Below are positions 7,498 to 15,443 of a stretch of 32,909 nucleotides of DNA, piece after piece. The stretch comes from WAPX01 sp964622075. GTDB lineage: Archaea > Halobacteriota > Archaeoglobi > Archaeoglobales > Archaeoglobaceae. A model generated the notes under the pieces. It did not search any database and was not told where the DNA came from. It saw only the letters and a program-made list of their open reading frames with translations. The DNA lies in contig CAZUMR010000065.1 in assembly GCA_964622075.1 (NCBI GenBank), positions 1 through 32,909 on the forward strand. Reading direction: 5' to 3'. The translations under genes were made by a program, and so were the position numbers. Numbering within the stretch: the stretch's first letter is position 1; the number at the start of each line of letters is the position of its first letter.

Positions 7498-8475
7498 TCA
7501 CCTCTTTTTTCTGAACTCTTCGTACCTTCTTTTCGCCTCTTCAGCTTTCTTGAGATCGCCAAGTTTCTCGTACGCCTCAGCAACGTGTTTCCACCAGCTC
7601 CCCTCCTTCTCAGCTTCCTTCAGGCAGTATTCAAGATACTTTCTCCAGCAATCTCTGGCCTTCTCCTTTTCTCCAATCTTCTCGTAGATTCTAGCCACGT
7701 CCTCCCAGAATACGCCCTCTTCCTGAGCTTCTTTCGTATAGTACTCAACAGCTTTCTCCCAGCACTTCCTTGCATTTTCCACATCCCCAGCCTCTTCGTA
7801 AAGCTTCGCTGCATCCTCCCAGTACCATGGCTCCTCTTTTGAATATTCTTCGAGACATCTTGCAGCATCTCTCTTTTTACCGGCCTTTCTGTAAAACTCA
7901 CTGGCTTCTTTCCAGTAGTAACTCTCCTTATTTTCTCTTGCAAGCTCCTCGTAGAGCTTTGCGACATCCTCATACCTTCCAGCCTTTTCATAGTTCCATG
8001 CCGCACTCTCTTTCATTCCAGCTTTAAGCCAGCATTCAGCAGCTTTTTCGTATTTTCCTGCTTTTTCGTATTTCCTTGCAGCAGCTCTGAAGTTGCCGGA
8101 CTTTTCAAGAGAAGATGCACTCCTCAGCCTCTCTCCAATACTCATATCTGGCTCGGAAATCCACCAGATGCCAAGCAAGAAGGATACAGAATAGAATATG
8201 ATCACATAGACTATGTAAATAGGCTCTGTCCACGCATAGCATATATAGGCCGCATATGCAGCGGGAATGGAATAAAGAGCCAGAAGAATTGCATACTTTG
8301 ACCTTGCGTAAGCAAACAGCAGTGTTATCAGCAGCAGTAGTATGAAGAACACAGCAAAACCCAGGCCCAGCACGATCCTCAGGGTTGTTATTAAACCCAG
8401 CTTGTATATCATTGCAGAGAGGATTGCAACAGCGGCAAGGATGACTGTAACTATACCGGCCATCAGCCTGTCCAT
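7498..8475 (-). CDS. Membrane protein with TPR-like repeat domain
   Basis: The 325-residue protein begins with four closely spaced hydrophobic helices (about residues 5-105), then a soluble helical-repeat domain to the end. The repeats are TPR/SNAP-like. Short units (AARKYEKAGKYEKAAECW) come first. Longer units of about 38-39 residues follow, of the form W-x2-VAx2YEKxGxxxxAxxCWxK, each ending in an acidic-aromatic linker. Such domains bind proteins, so a membrane-anchored scaffold is likely, but the partner is unknown. The gene heads the TPR-nnr-DUF2298 set. A TATA-like element (8497-8504) centred 25-26 bases before the ATG suggests a leaderless mRNA. Confidence 0.82.
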   Translation of the reverse strand: MDRLMAGIVTVILAAVAILSAMIYKLGLITTLRIVLGLGFAVFFILLLLITLLFAYARSKYAILLALYSIPAAYAAYICYAWTEPIYIVYVIIFYSVSFLLGIWWISEPDMSIGERLRSASSLEKSGNFRAAARKYEKAGKYEKAAECWLKAGMKESAAWNYEKAGRYEDVAKLYEELARENKESYYWKEASEFYRKAGKKRDAARCLEEYSKEEPWYWEDAAKLYEEAGDVENARKCWEKAVEYYTKEAQEEGVFWEDVARIYEKIGEKEKARDCWRKYLEYCLKEAEKEGSWWKHVAEAYEKLGDLKKAEEAKRRYEEFRKKR

Positions 8476-8496
8476 GTCGCGGAAAATACATTCAGG

Positions 8497-8504
8497 TTAT
8501 TTAA
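8497..8504 (-). promoter_or_regulatory. TATA-like box for the TPR membrane protein gene
   Basis: On the minus strand it reads TTAAATAA and is centred 25-26 bases before the ATG at 8475. No Shine-Dalgarno sequence precedes that ATG, which fits a leaderless transcript. Confidence 0.5.
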
Positions 8505-8578
8505 TGTTTTTACATTTGAAGCCATATTTCAGCACACCTTTCATTCAGCATCACCTTTCAGAGAGGACACGAAAAGGG

Positions 8579-8586
8579 TTAAAACC
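8579..8586 (+). promoter_or_regulatory. TATA-like box that decides the truD start
   Basis: TTAAAACC (inside GGGTTAAAACCG) is centred 26-27 bases before the ATG at 8609. If this is the TATA box, the in-frame ATG at 8588 is not transcribed and translation starts at 8609. Confidence 0.45.
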
Positions 8587-8608
8587 GATGAAACTCGCCT
8601 TGAAAAGG

Positions 8609-9889
8609 ATGAGTAAAGCTGGCTATCTGGAAACGAACTACTGGATAGAGAGAAACGTGGGTATTGAGGTTTACGCAACAACAACTCCCGGCACGGGAGG
8701 AAGAGTGAAGGAGAGACCGGAGGATTTCGTTGTAGAAGAGGTTGCAAATTTAAAGCTGAGCGAGGATGGACAGTTCACGGTAATCAGGGTCAGAAAGGTT
8801 AACTGGGACACCCTGAATTTCGTCAGAGTACTTGCAAAAAAGCTGAAGATAAGCCAGAGGAGAATAGAATATGCGGGAACCAAAGACAAAAAAGCCGTAA
8901 GCATTCAGTACTTCAGCATATACGGGTTGTGTGATGAGCAGGTGGAGAAACTGAAGAATTTAAAGATAAAGGATGCTGAAATAGAAGTCCTCGGAAAATC
9001 AAGAAGCAGGATCAGCCTTGGAGATCTATCAGGAAACAGGTTTTTTGTCAGGGTCAGAGATGCTGAAAGCGAACCCGTTCCAGAAACACTCAGAGAGCTA
9101 TTAGAAAAGGGGGCTCCAAACTTTTTTGGTCTTCAGAGATTTGGAACGATGAGATTCATAACACACAGGGTTGGTCTTGAAATTTTGAGGGGGAATTATA
9201 AGGAGGCTTTCTGGATATACGTGGCCATGCCTTTTGAAGGGGAGAGCGAGGAGGTCAGGGAGATAAGAAAGGAGCTCTGGGAAACGAGAGATCCAGTTGT
9301 GGGATTAAGAGAATTTCCAAATTATCTCAGATACGAAAAAATGCTCTTGCAGGCTCTGAGGGAGGGTAAGAGTGAGGAAGAAGCTCTGTTAATTCTGCCA
9401 AAAAATTTAAAATTGATGTTCATACACGCGTATCAATCCTACGTATTTAATAGAACGCTGAGTGAGAGAATAAGGGAATTTGAAAGTCTCAGACATGTAG
9501 AGAGAGATGATGTGGTTGGATTTTTTGACAGAAACGGCATAAAGGAGGATTTTTCGCCGGTAGAGTGGAGATTGAAGAGAGTAAAATTTCTTATTGAGAT
9601 GAAAAGGTGTGCTCTTGCATTACCTCTTCCCGGATACGAAAGCAGGCTTAAGGGATGGGCTGGAGAGGTTGTTAGGGAAATTCTTGAAGAAGATGGAATC
9701 GGGCTTGAGAACTTCAGGCAGGAATACAAGGAGTTTTCATCCAGAGGCGGGTACAGGCTGGCAGAACTGCCATTTTCGGAGTTCAGCTACGAAGTTGAAA
9801 ATGATGGCGTCGTTTTCAGGTTTTTCCTGCCCAAAGGATGCTACGCTACAGTCTTCTTGAGAGAATTTACCAAGAGCTGTTTGATGTAA
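8609..9889 (+). CDS. truD: tRNA pseudouridine(13) synthase TruD
   Basis: The 426-residue product is an archaeal TruD, which converts U13 of certain tRNAs (Pus7-type U35 in some archaea) to pseudouridine. It shows the N-terminal GTGGRVKERPEDFVVEE motif. The catalytic loop AGTKDKKA has its aspartate at 93 in this numbering. NFFGLQRFG is followed by the TRUD insertion domain, and a late segment reads HAYQSYVFNR. The length fits the family. The frame is open far upstream of this start, over the divergent gene's promoter, so the long form is unlikely. ATGs at 8588 and 8609 are both reasonable. I choose 8609 because a TATA-like box sits 26-27 bases before it and neither has a convincing ribosome-binding site. 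Confidence 0.93.
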   Translation: MSKAGYLETNYWIERNVGIEVYATTTPGTGGRVKERPEDFVVEEVANLKLSEDGQFTVIRVRKVNWDTLNFVRVLAKKLKISQRRIEYAGTKDKKAVSIQYFSIYGLCDEQVEKLKNLKIKDAEIEVLGKSRSRISLGDLSGNRFFVRVRDAESEPVPETLRELLEKGAPNFFGLQRFGTMRFITHRVGLEILRGNYKEAFWIYVAMPFEGESEEVREIRKELWETRDPVVGLREFPNYLRYEKMLLQALREGKSEEEALLILPKNLKLMFIHAYQSYVFNRTLSERIREFESLRHVERDDVVGFFDRNGIKEDFSPVEWRLKRVKFLIEMKRCALALPLPGYESRLKGWAGEVVREILEEDGIGLENFRQEYKEFSSRGGYRLAELPFSEFSYEVENDGVVFRFFLPKGCYATVFLREFTKSCLM

Positions 9890-9898
9890 TGCTGAATC

Positions 9899-10744
9899 TC
9901 AAAAAATCCCGTGGAAAAGTCCGTTAAAATCTATTTCTGCCCTGAATGGCTCTCCAAACTCCCTCATAGCTTCGAAGCCGTTAACGGCAAAAACGGCTTT
10001 ACCGAGCATGACCATGGACGCCAGACCTCCAGCGGCCTCAACTGCCTCAACAACGTCAAGAATTTCATCGTCCATAACCCCGCTCTCCAGAGCAAACATT
10101 TTGGACTGATGGAACAGGTTCCTGACATCCGGTTTCTTCAGAAACTCCTTCATTCTGAGCATGCCGGTTGAGAAATCGTACTCCTTTAACGCCTCTTTTG
10201 TGTCAAGTTCACCCAGAACGAGTATGTCAAGAGTACTGACAGGAAAATCGACCTTTTTAACCGTTGCAAGTGAAGGAGAAGCAGCTTTCAGCCTGCAAAC
10301 GATTCCTCCGTGGAGCTGGGTTGTAACATCTCCAAGCCCCGTGGAGCTCAGAACTTCAGCTTCATGAGCAATGTCAGCCAGACTGATTAAATCCAGCCCA
10401 AAGTGTAGCTTCGACACAGCTATTAAGGCTGAAAGTGTTAGAGAAGCACTCATTCCGAAACCACACCCTACTGGATACTCTGGCTCGAGAACGATTGATG
10501 CTGGGAGCGATGCATCCTCCCCATTCATTTTCCTGCAAAGCATGGAAATTGCCGTCTTTACAGTTCTGACCTCCCCGCAGTTTTTAAAGATGAGTCTGAA
10601 TTCGTTATTTTCCTCGCAAATTCCCCGAGAACCGTTTTTCAGGGCGATACCCACACCGTAGGATCCAGAAAGTTTCGGGTTATCGCTCCTCTCCGGCGTA
10701 AACATGCAGGTTATGCTTGCTGGAGATACAACCTCTACTTTCAT
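9899..10744 (-). CDS. Pantoate kinase (GHMP family, CoA synthesis)
   Basis: This 281-residue GHMP-type kinase has the ATP-binding motif PVGCGFGMSA at 91-100 and the overall pattern of archaeal pantoate kinases. These phosphorylate pantoate to 4-phosphopantoate, the archaeal route to CoA that replaces bacterial pantothenate kinase. The N terminus (VVSPASITCMFTP) also fits that subfamily. The start is the ATG at 10744, because AAGGTGA lies five bases before it. An upstream in-frame GTG at 10753 falls inside that ribosome-binding site. The gene lies 75 bases downstream of a small regulator on the same strand and runs convergently into truD with a 9-base gap. The partner 4-phosphopantoate-beta-alanine ligase is not in this window. 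Confidence 0.88.
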   Translation of the reverse strand: MKVEVVSPASITCMFTPERSDNPKLSGSYGVGIALKNGSRGICEENNEFRLIFKNCGEVRTVKTAISMLCRKMNGEDASLPASIVLEPEYPVGCGFGMSASLTLSALIAVSKLHFGLDLISLADIAHEAEVLSSTGLGDVTTQLHGGIVCRLKAASPSLATVKKVDFPVSTLDILVLGELDTKEALKEYDFSTGMLRMKEFLKKPDVRNLFHQSKMFALESGVMDDEILDVVEAVEAAGGLASMVMLGKAVFAVNGFEAMREFGEPFRAEIDFNGLFHGIF

Positions 10745-10774
10745 GAATTTCACCTTTTTCTTAAGTTTATCTTC

Positions 10775-10805
10775 ATCACTCCGGAATCACTCCGGAATCA
10801 TTGGA
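10775..10805. repeat. Tandem 11-bp repeat between regulator and pantoate kinase genes
   Basis: ATCACTCCGGA occurs twice head-to-tail (10775-10785 and 10786-10796). A shortened copy, ATCATTGGA (10797-10805), and ATCATTTCAG follow. The array lies in the 75-base gap between two minus-strand genes. Confidence 0.6.
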
Positions 10806-10819
10806 ATCATTTCAGAACA

Positions 10820-11128
10820 TCACCTCAGAACCGTAAACCTTGCTGGTTCAATCCACTGAGACCCGCATTTTGGACATTTCTTGGCATCTATTTTATTCAT
10901 GACGAAGCCACACTTCCTGCAAACAGGTTGTGTAAATGCAAGAGTTACTCCCTTCCTCTTCAGAATTCTGGCTGACTGCTTTAAGAGAGCGTAAACTTCA
11001 CTTTCACTCTCAAGCTCAAGCAGCTCGCACAGGTCTTTTGCAGTAAATGCTCTTCCCGGATTTTTCAGCAGAACGTCTATCAGCCTCTCCTTCACAGTTG
11101 AGAACTTCTTGGTGTTTTCTGGGTTCAT
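10820..11128 (-). CDS. Predicted transcriptional regulator, HTH plus zinc ribbon (COG3357 type)
   Basis: The 102-residue protein has an N-terminal helix-turn-helix-like region (about 10-60, with AKDLCELLELESESEVYALL). A zinc ribbon with four cysteines follows: C70-x2-C73 and C85-x2-C88. This is the layout of COG3357, a small archaeal family of predicted regulators. No target is known to me. It is divergent from ilvC, with only 54 bases between the two start codons and an AT box midway, so ilvC or the pantoate kinase gene behind it are natural candidates for control. The ATG at 11128 lacks a ribosome-binding site, and the AT box sits at a distance fitting leaderless transcription. Confidence 0.8.
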   Translation of the reverse strand: MNPENTKKFSTVKERLIDVLLKNPGRAFTAKDLCELLELESESEVYALLKQSARILKRKGVTLAFTQPVCRKCGFVMNKIDAKKCPKCGSQWIEPARFTVLR

Positions 11129-11151
11129 GGGAACAGGCTATGAAGCGGAAC

Positions 11152-11162
11152 GTATTTATTTT
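11152..11162. promoter_or_regulatory. Shared AT box of a compact divergent promoter
   Basis: GTATTTATTTT lies midway between the ATG of ilvC (11183) and that of the HTH/zinc-ribbon gene (11128). Its centre is about 25 bases from one start and 27-30 from the other. One element, or two overlapping ones, may serve both leaderless or near-leaderless genes. Confidence 0.45.
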
Positions 11163-11182
11163 CCCTCTTCGCTGGAGAATCC

Positions 11183-12187
11183 ATGGCAAAGATATATTAT
11201 GATAGTGATGCAGATTTGAAGTATATAAAAGACAAGACTGTGGCAGTGATTGGCTACGGAAGTCAGGGGCATGCACACGCTCTAAACCTGAGAGATTCCG
11301 GCGTTAACGTCATCGTTGGACTTTACGAGGGAAGTAAAAGCTGGAAAAAAGCTGAAAGTGAGGGATTGAAGGTTAAAAAAGTTAAAGAGGCTGTCAACGA
11401 GGCTGACGTTATTGCCATGCTAATACCAGATACAATTCAGCCAGCAGTTTTCGAGAAAGAGGTCAAAGGCGGGCTTGATGAGGGAAACATGCTTCTTTTC
11501 GCTCACGGCTTCAACATACACTACAACCAGATAGTCCCTCCAGACTTCGTTGACGTTACAATGGTTGCACCTAAAAGCCCGGGACATCTTGTCAGGAGAA
11601 TGTATGCAGAAGGAAAGGGTGTTCCAGCTCTTGTTGCAGTGGAGCAGAACTACAGTGGAGAGGCTCTGGAAAAAGCCCTTGCATACGCCAAAGGTATAGG
11701 ATGCACGAGGGCTGGAGTTATAGAAACAACGTTCAAGGAGGAAACAGAAACTGATCTGTTTGGTGAACAGGTCGATCTGTGTGGAGGAGTTACCGAGCTG
11801 ATAAAGGCTACTTTTGAGACAATGGTTGAGGCAGGCTATCAGCCAGAGGTTGCGTACTTTGAAGCCCTGCATGAGCTCAAGCTTATAGTCGATCTGATTT
11901 ACGAGGGTGGAATATACGCAATGTGGTACAGTGTGAGTGACACTGCAAAGTACGGTGGAATGACGAGGGGCAAGAGAATAATCAACGAAAACGTTAGAGA
12001 AGAAATGAAGAAAATACTGAAGGAAATACAGACAGGCGAGTTTGCAAGAGAGTGGATTCTTGAAAATCAGGCTAACAGGCCAGTTTTCAACAAGCTGCTC
12101 AGGATGGAGAGGGAACACCTGATAGAGAAGGTTGGCAGGGAACTCAGAAAGATGATGCCGTGGTTGAAGGGAATAGACGTTGAATGA
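11183..12187 (+). CDS. ilvC: Ketol-acid reductoisomerase
   Basis: The 334-residue protein is a class I KARI. It converts acetolactate or acetohydroxybutyrate to dihydroxy acids in valine, leucine and isoleucine synthesis, using Mg2+ and NAD(P)H. The Rossmann motif GYGSQGHAHALNLRDSG starts at residue 24. The metal-binding region ETETDLFGEQ and the C-terminal knotted domain (EAGYQPEVAYFEALHELKLI, then EGGIYAMWYSVSDTA) are intact. The cofactor loop reads GLYEGSKSW (46-54), without the arginine after GL seen in many NADPH enzymes, so NADH use is possible. GGAG lies five to six bases before the ATG. No other ilv or leu genes are nearby, so it is a stand-alone gene here. Confidence 0.97.
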   Translation: MAKIYYDSDADLKYIKDKTVAVIGYGSQGHAHALNLRDSGVNVIVGLYEGSKSWKKAESEGLKVKKVKEAVNEADVIAMLIPDTIQPAVFEKEVKGGLDEGNMLLFAHGFNIHYNQIVPPDFVDVTMVAPKSPGHLVRRMYAEGKGVPALVAVEQNYSGEALEKALAYAKGIGCTRAGVIETTFKEETETDLFGEQVDLCGGVTELIKATFETMVEAGYQPEVAYFEALHELKLIVDLIYEGGIYAMWYSVSDTAKYGGMTRGKRIINENVREEMKKILKEIQTGEFAREWILENQANRPVFNKLLRMEREHLIEKVGRELRKMMPWLKGIDVE

Positions 12188-12289
12188 TTAAATTTTTGAT
12201 TTTTTCTTCAATTTCTTCACTTCTGCTCTTCATTCCAATAATTCCGCAATCTGCAGACAGCAAAATTTTAAAAATTTTTATTTTAAAGC
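12188..12289. terminator. Bidirectional T-rich terminator region
   Basis: Two convergent genes meet here. The left side has plus-strand T-runs (TTTTTGATTTTTTC) serving ilvC. The right side, around 12262-12285, has AAATTTTAAAAATTTTTATTTT, giving U-runs on the minus strand after the debranching gene. No gene is visible in the gap. Confidence 0.55.
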
Positions 12290-14095
12290 TCAGCACATCT
12301 TCAGAGCCCTGTACAGCTCTGCAACACTCCAGGCCTGAGCTATGCATCCGTTTGGATTGTAAGGTTTATCTCCATCAAAAATTTCTGACACAAATCCGAT
12401 TCCACAGTCGTAGAGATGAGAAAGCAGAGGGTTCAGAAGTGATCTGTCCAGACTCATGCCAGCATTCTTTCTTAGATCGAAGTAAAAACCAATAAGCCAC
12501 GGCCAGACGCAGCCGTTGTGATAGCTTCTGTCTCCACAGTACCTACCCACGTAATTCTCATCGTCCCGGGAAAGAGTTCTCAGACCAAAGGGAGTTAGCA
12601 ACTTCTTATCACACAGTTCAATTACACTCCCAGAGTTGCCGATTATTTCCTCTCTCATATCTCCAACATCACTGCCAGCATCTTTCAGAATGCCTGTGAT
12701 GATTGCAAGAGCAATCACCTGATTTGGTCTGAATGAGGAGTCGTTTTCAAGGTCGTTCAGGTAACTTCCATTCCAGAAGGTCTTCCAGAACTCTTTCAGT
12801 GTTTCTCTCCAGTCCTGCTCAACTTCTATTCCGTACCTTTCGGCAAAGGCAAGGGCATTTATCCAGAGAGCGTTAATTTCAACAGGCTTTCCCTCTCTTG
12901 GAGTAAAGACTGTATCCATCCAGGTTGTCTGTGGTTTTACCTTTATCAGCTTTCCTTTCAGCTCTGCAACATCACTCTCAGGATAGGAGCTGAACAGCTC
13001 TTCAAGGTACACTTTTATTCTGTACAGAAACTCCTTATCACCGGTCTTTTCCATGTACTTCCCGAGTGCATAGATGAACCACAGGCTCGCATCGCTTGAG
13101 TTGTAAGTTACTTCCCTCCCAATCCTGTTCGGAATTAATCCATCCTTCATTCTCCGGGCAAAGTACAGGAAAACTTTCCTTGCCTGCCCGAACATGCCCC
13201 TCTCAAGCAGCAAACCCGGCAGGCTTACAAACGTATCCCTTCCCCACGACTCCGTAAACCAGTGATAGCCAGCAACAACTGTCTCATCTCTTAAAAAGGC
13301 ATCACAGGCTCTTTCAAGCATGGATTCCGGTGTAAAAACTCTCAAAACCCTTTCTCCCATTGCCTTTTTCCACTCCCCCTTATCTCCCTCACTTTCAGTC
13401 GGATAACCCTCAACGCTCGCAATCAGTTCAATGGATTTACACACTGCAGAAAACAGGTAGGGTGAATACAGGTTCTCACAGCACTCGTAACCCCTCTCAC
13501 AGTCGCGTGGATAAAAAACGTCGTAGTAGATGTAGTCAACCCTCCTGCTTTCAACACCTCTATCTCCTTCACTGCCATTATCCCTCAGCTCACCAGTATC
13601 GTGCACTCTCACCTTAAGTCTGAGATTGTAGAGGCCTTTAGCCACAAACTCACTGCCATCAAGACTGCTGATGTTCCTCTTAACGTCTTCAAAGTCCTTT
13701 CTGACCGAGTGCACACTCCTCATGGCAAGAAGGGGCAGTAATTCAAATTTAACACGATCACTTGCCCTGTAAAAAATTCTGGCAGTGTTTTTACCAAGTT
13801 CCACTCTCCTTTCCACGAGCACTCCATCTACCCAGTAACAGAATCTTGCAGGGTGGAAGTAAGAGTAGATATCCGGGCATACCACGGCATCTCTGTATAT
13901 CGCCCTTGAAATTCTGCATCCATCCACGATCTCATCCACTGTTGATAGCAGAACGTACCCGTCCTTTACGAGCACTCCGTGATACTTCCTTGTATTTCCA
14001 GCAAGACTTGAAGAAGAATAGCAATCTCCACTTACGAGCAGATACTCCTTCCTGCAAGCGAAATCGTAACTCAGATCGGGCTTTGAGAATATCAT
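12290..14095 (-). CDS. Glycogen debranching enzyme (amylo-alpha-1,6-glucosidase type)
   Basis: The 601-residue protein has the two-part layout of archaeal/bacterial debranching enzymes (GDE, GH133-like). The N-terminal domain has NTRKYHGVLV at 34-43, the counterpart of TRKYHGLL in the family. The C-terminal (alpha/alpha)6 domain has WFTESWGRDTFVSLPGLLL from 279 and the late GCVWPWLIGFY and GDKPYNPNGCIAQAWS motifs. It would remove alpha-1,6 branches from a glycogen-like glucan. Its ATG overlaps the stop of the upstream glycosyltransferase (ATGA), so the two are translationally coupled. The insertion at 165-200 is highly charged and looks like a surface loop. Confidence 0.9.
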   Translation of the reverse strand: MIFSKPDLSYDFACRKEYLLVSGDCYSSSSLAGNTRKYHGVLVKDGYVLLSTVDEIVDGCRISRAIYRDAVVCPDIYSYFHPARFCYWVDGVLVERRVELGKNTARIFYRASDRVKFELLPLLAMRSVHSVRKDFEDVKRNISSLDGSEFVAKGLYNLRLKVRVHDTGELRDNGSEGDRGVESRRVDYIYYDVFYPRDCERGYECCENLYSPYLFSAVCKSIELIASVEGYPTESEGDKGEWKKAMGERVLRVFTPESMLERACDAFLRDETVVAGYHWFTESWGRDTFVSLPGLLLERGMFGQARKVFLYFARRMKDGLIPNRIGREVTYNSSDASLWFIYALGKYMEKTGDKEFLYRIKVYLEELFSSYPESDVAELKGKLIKVKPQTTWMDTVFTPREGKPVEINALWINALAFAERYGIEVEQDWRETLKEFWKTFWNGSYLNDLENDSSFRPNQVIALAIITGILKDAGSDVGDMREEIIGNSGSVIELCDKKLLTPFGLRTLSRDDENYVGRYCGDRSYHNGCVWPWLIGFYFDLRKNAGMSLDRSLLNPLLSHLYDCGIGFVSEIFDGDKPYNPNGCIAQAWSVAELYRALKMC

Positions 14096-15297
14096 AATAT
14101 CGACCTCATGTAAACTTCTTCAGTTTTCTCTACACACACATCCCAGGTAAAGTTTTCGAGAACCCTCTTTCTCGCCTTTTTTCCCATCTTTTTCCTCAGC
14201 TCATCATCGTTCAGGAGTATTGAGGTGTAAACGGCTATGTCGTGCGGATCATCTGGATTTATGTGATAGCCCGTCTCTCCACTGATAACCTGTTCTCTCA
14301 GGCCAGAAGTCCCCTTCGCACCGACAACTACAGGTTTTTCAAGTGCCATGGCCTCCGTACAGACTATCCCGAAAGGCTCGTATCTTGAGGGGATCACAAC
14401 AACGTCTGATGAGAGGTAATGCAGTATTCTCTCCTCTTCGCTAACGTATTCAAACCTCAGACAGGCGTTCAGCTTCAGATCCCTTACAAGTCTGCTTACC
14501 TCTTCCTCAAGCTCACCTTTTCCGACTACTATCAGCCTGACGTTACCGCATTCCCTCTCTATTTCAGGCATTGCCCTTACCAGCGAGTCTATTCCCTTTA
14601 CCCACGTCAGCCTGCCAAGAAAAAGCACAATTTTCTCATCCTCTCTGGCAAATCTACGTCTGAAGTTCTCGACTTTTTCTCTGTCAAACCTGTCAGGTGA
14701 GTACTTATCCACATCCACGCCGTTATAAACGACTTCAACGTTTTTAGCCTGATAGTACTTCTCGATTTCCTCTTTCATTGCGTAGCTAACAGTTATCACA
14801 GTTTTTGCCCTGTTCACACCCTCTTTTTCTATTTCGCAGACAGCAGGAGAGGGTGTTGCAATTCTGCCGTACTCTGTTGAGTGAAAGTGGGCAACCAGTG
14901 GAGCTCCCACGTTGCCTGAGGAAATTATTCCTGCTGGAAAAGATAGCCAGTCGTGTGCTGCTATAACGTCCGGTTTTTCGGTCTTTCCAAGCTGAATTGA
15001 AAGGCTCGCAGAAAGAAGGTTGTAGAAGAGGGTTTCAGCGTAAAATCTCTGACCATTGCGATCCCACATCCTGACGTGAGGTGGCAAAAAGGAAGGATAA
15101 CAGTCTGGAGATATGTTAGGAGCTCTGATTACTCCCGCTCCATGCCACCACTCAAACCTTGGAATTTTATCGTTACCTCTTGTGAAAACGCAGACGTTGT
15201 TTTTTCTGGCCAGCTTTTTCGTCATCTCCATCGCGTAAGTCCCGAGTCCTCCTCTCAAAAAAGGAGGAAATTCATCGACAAATACGTGAATTCTCAT
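14092..15297 (-). CDS. GT-B glycosyltransferase, glycogen-synthase-like
   Basis: This 401-residue enzyme has the two Rossmann domains of GT-B retaining glycosyltransferases. The N-terminal RGGLGTY loop (15-21) is the donor/acceptor glycine loop typical of glycogen and starch synthases. The C-terminal domain has GRLTWVKG and the EX7E motif, with E307 and E315 in EPFGIVCTE. It could elongate alpha-1,4-glucan from a sugar nucleotide. GT4 enzymes with other acceptors share these motifs, so the exact substrate is open. GGAGGT lies upstream of the ATG. The 146-base gap before it is AT-rich and probably contains a separate promoter. Confidence 0.82.
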   Translation of the reverse strand: MRIHVFVDEFPPFLRGGLGTYAMEMTKKLARKNNVCVFTRGNDKIPRFEWWHGAGVIRAPNISPDCYPSFLPPHVRMWDRNGQRFYAETLFYNLLSASLSIQLGKTEKPDVIAAHDWLSFPAGIISSGNVGAPLVAHFHSTEYGRIATPSPAVCEIEKEGVNRAKTVITVSYAMKEEIEKYYQAKNVEVVYNGVDVDKYSPDRFDREKVENFRRRFAREDEKIVLFLGRLTWVKGIDSLVRAMPEIERECGNVRLIVVGKGELEEEVSRLVRDLKLNACLRFEYVSEEERILHYLSSDVVVIPSRYEPFGIVCTEAMALEKPVVVGAKGTSGLREQVISGETGYHINPDDPHDIAVYTSILLNDDELRKKMGKKARKRVLENFTWDVCVEKTEEVYMRSIL

Positions 15298-15443
15298 TTT
15301 CCTGACCTCCAGTTTTCTAACCTTAAGTTTTTACCCCACAGCAAAGTCAGCGATCTTTCTGAACGTGCTGTTATGATTTAAGTTGCCTTGTGATTTAAAT
15401 TTAAAGGTTAAATAAAGTTATTTAAGTTATTTAAACGAAAAAA
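15298..15443 (-). promoter_or_regulatory. AT-rich promoter region inside the glucan cluster
   Basis: The gap between the two glycosyltransferase genes is extremely AT-rich from 15370 to 15440. It holds a tandem 9-mer AAGTTATTT (15415-15423 and 15424-15432) and two TGATTTAA-type copies. It could provide a second promoter for the downstream glycosyltransferase and debranching genes. Its right end may also terminate the upstream transcript. Confidence 0.4.

Noticed and set aside
7494..7583. Upstream extension of the nnr reading frame
   Set aside because: It overlaps the 3' end of the TPR gene, and a good ribosome-binding site marks the ATG at 7493.
6739..7842. Long plus-strand open frame (367 codons) opposite nnr and the TPR gene
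   Set aside because: It lies antisense to two clearly real genes and crosses their junction. The translation is Ser/Leu/Pro-rich, as expected for a shadow frame, with no recognisable motif.
8342..8608. Upstream extension of the truD reading frame
   Set aside because: It runs over the divergent TPR gene's start and promoter, and the family N terminus begins near the later ATG.
11420..12118. Minus-strand open frame (232 codons) opposite ilvC
   Set aside because: It lies entirely antisense to a highly conserved gene, and its composition follows from ilvC codon use.
12144..12347. Minus-strand frame (67 codons) bridging the ilvC/debranching convergent gap
   Set aside because: It overlaps the ends of both real genes and runs through the T-rich terminators. 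The peptide has no recognisable feature.
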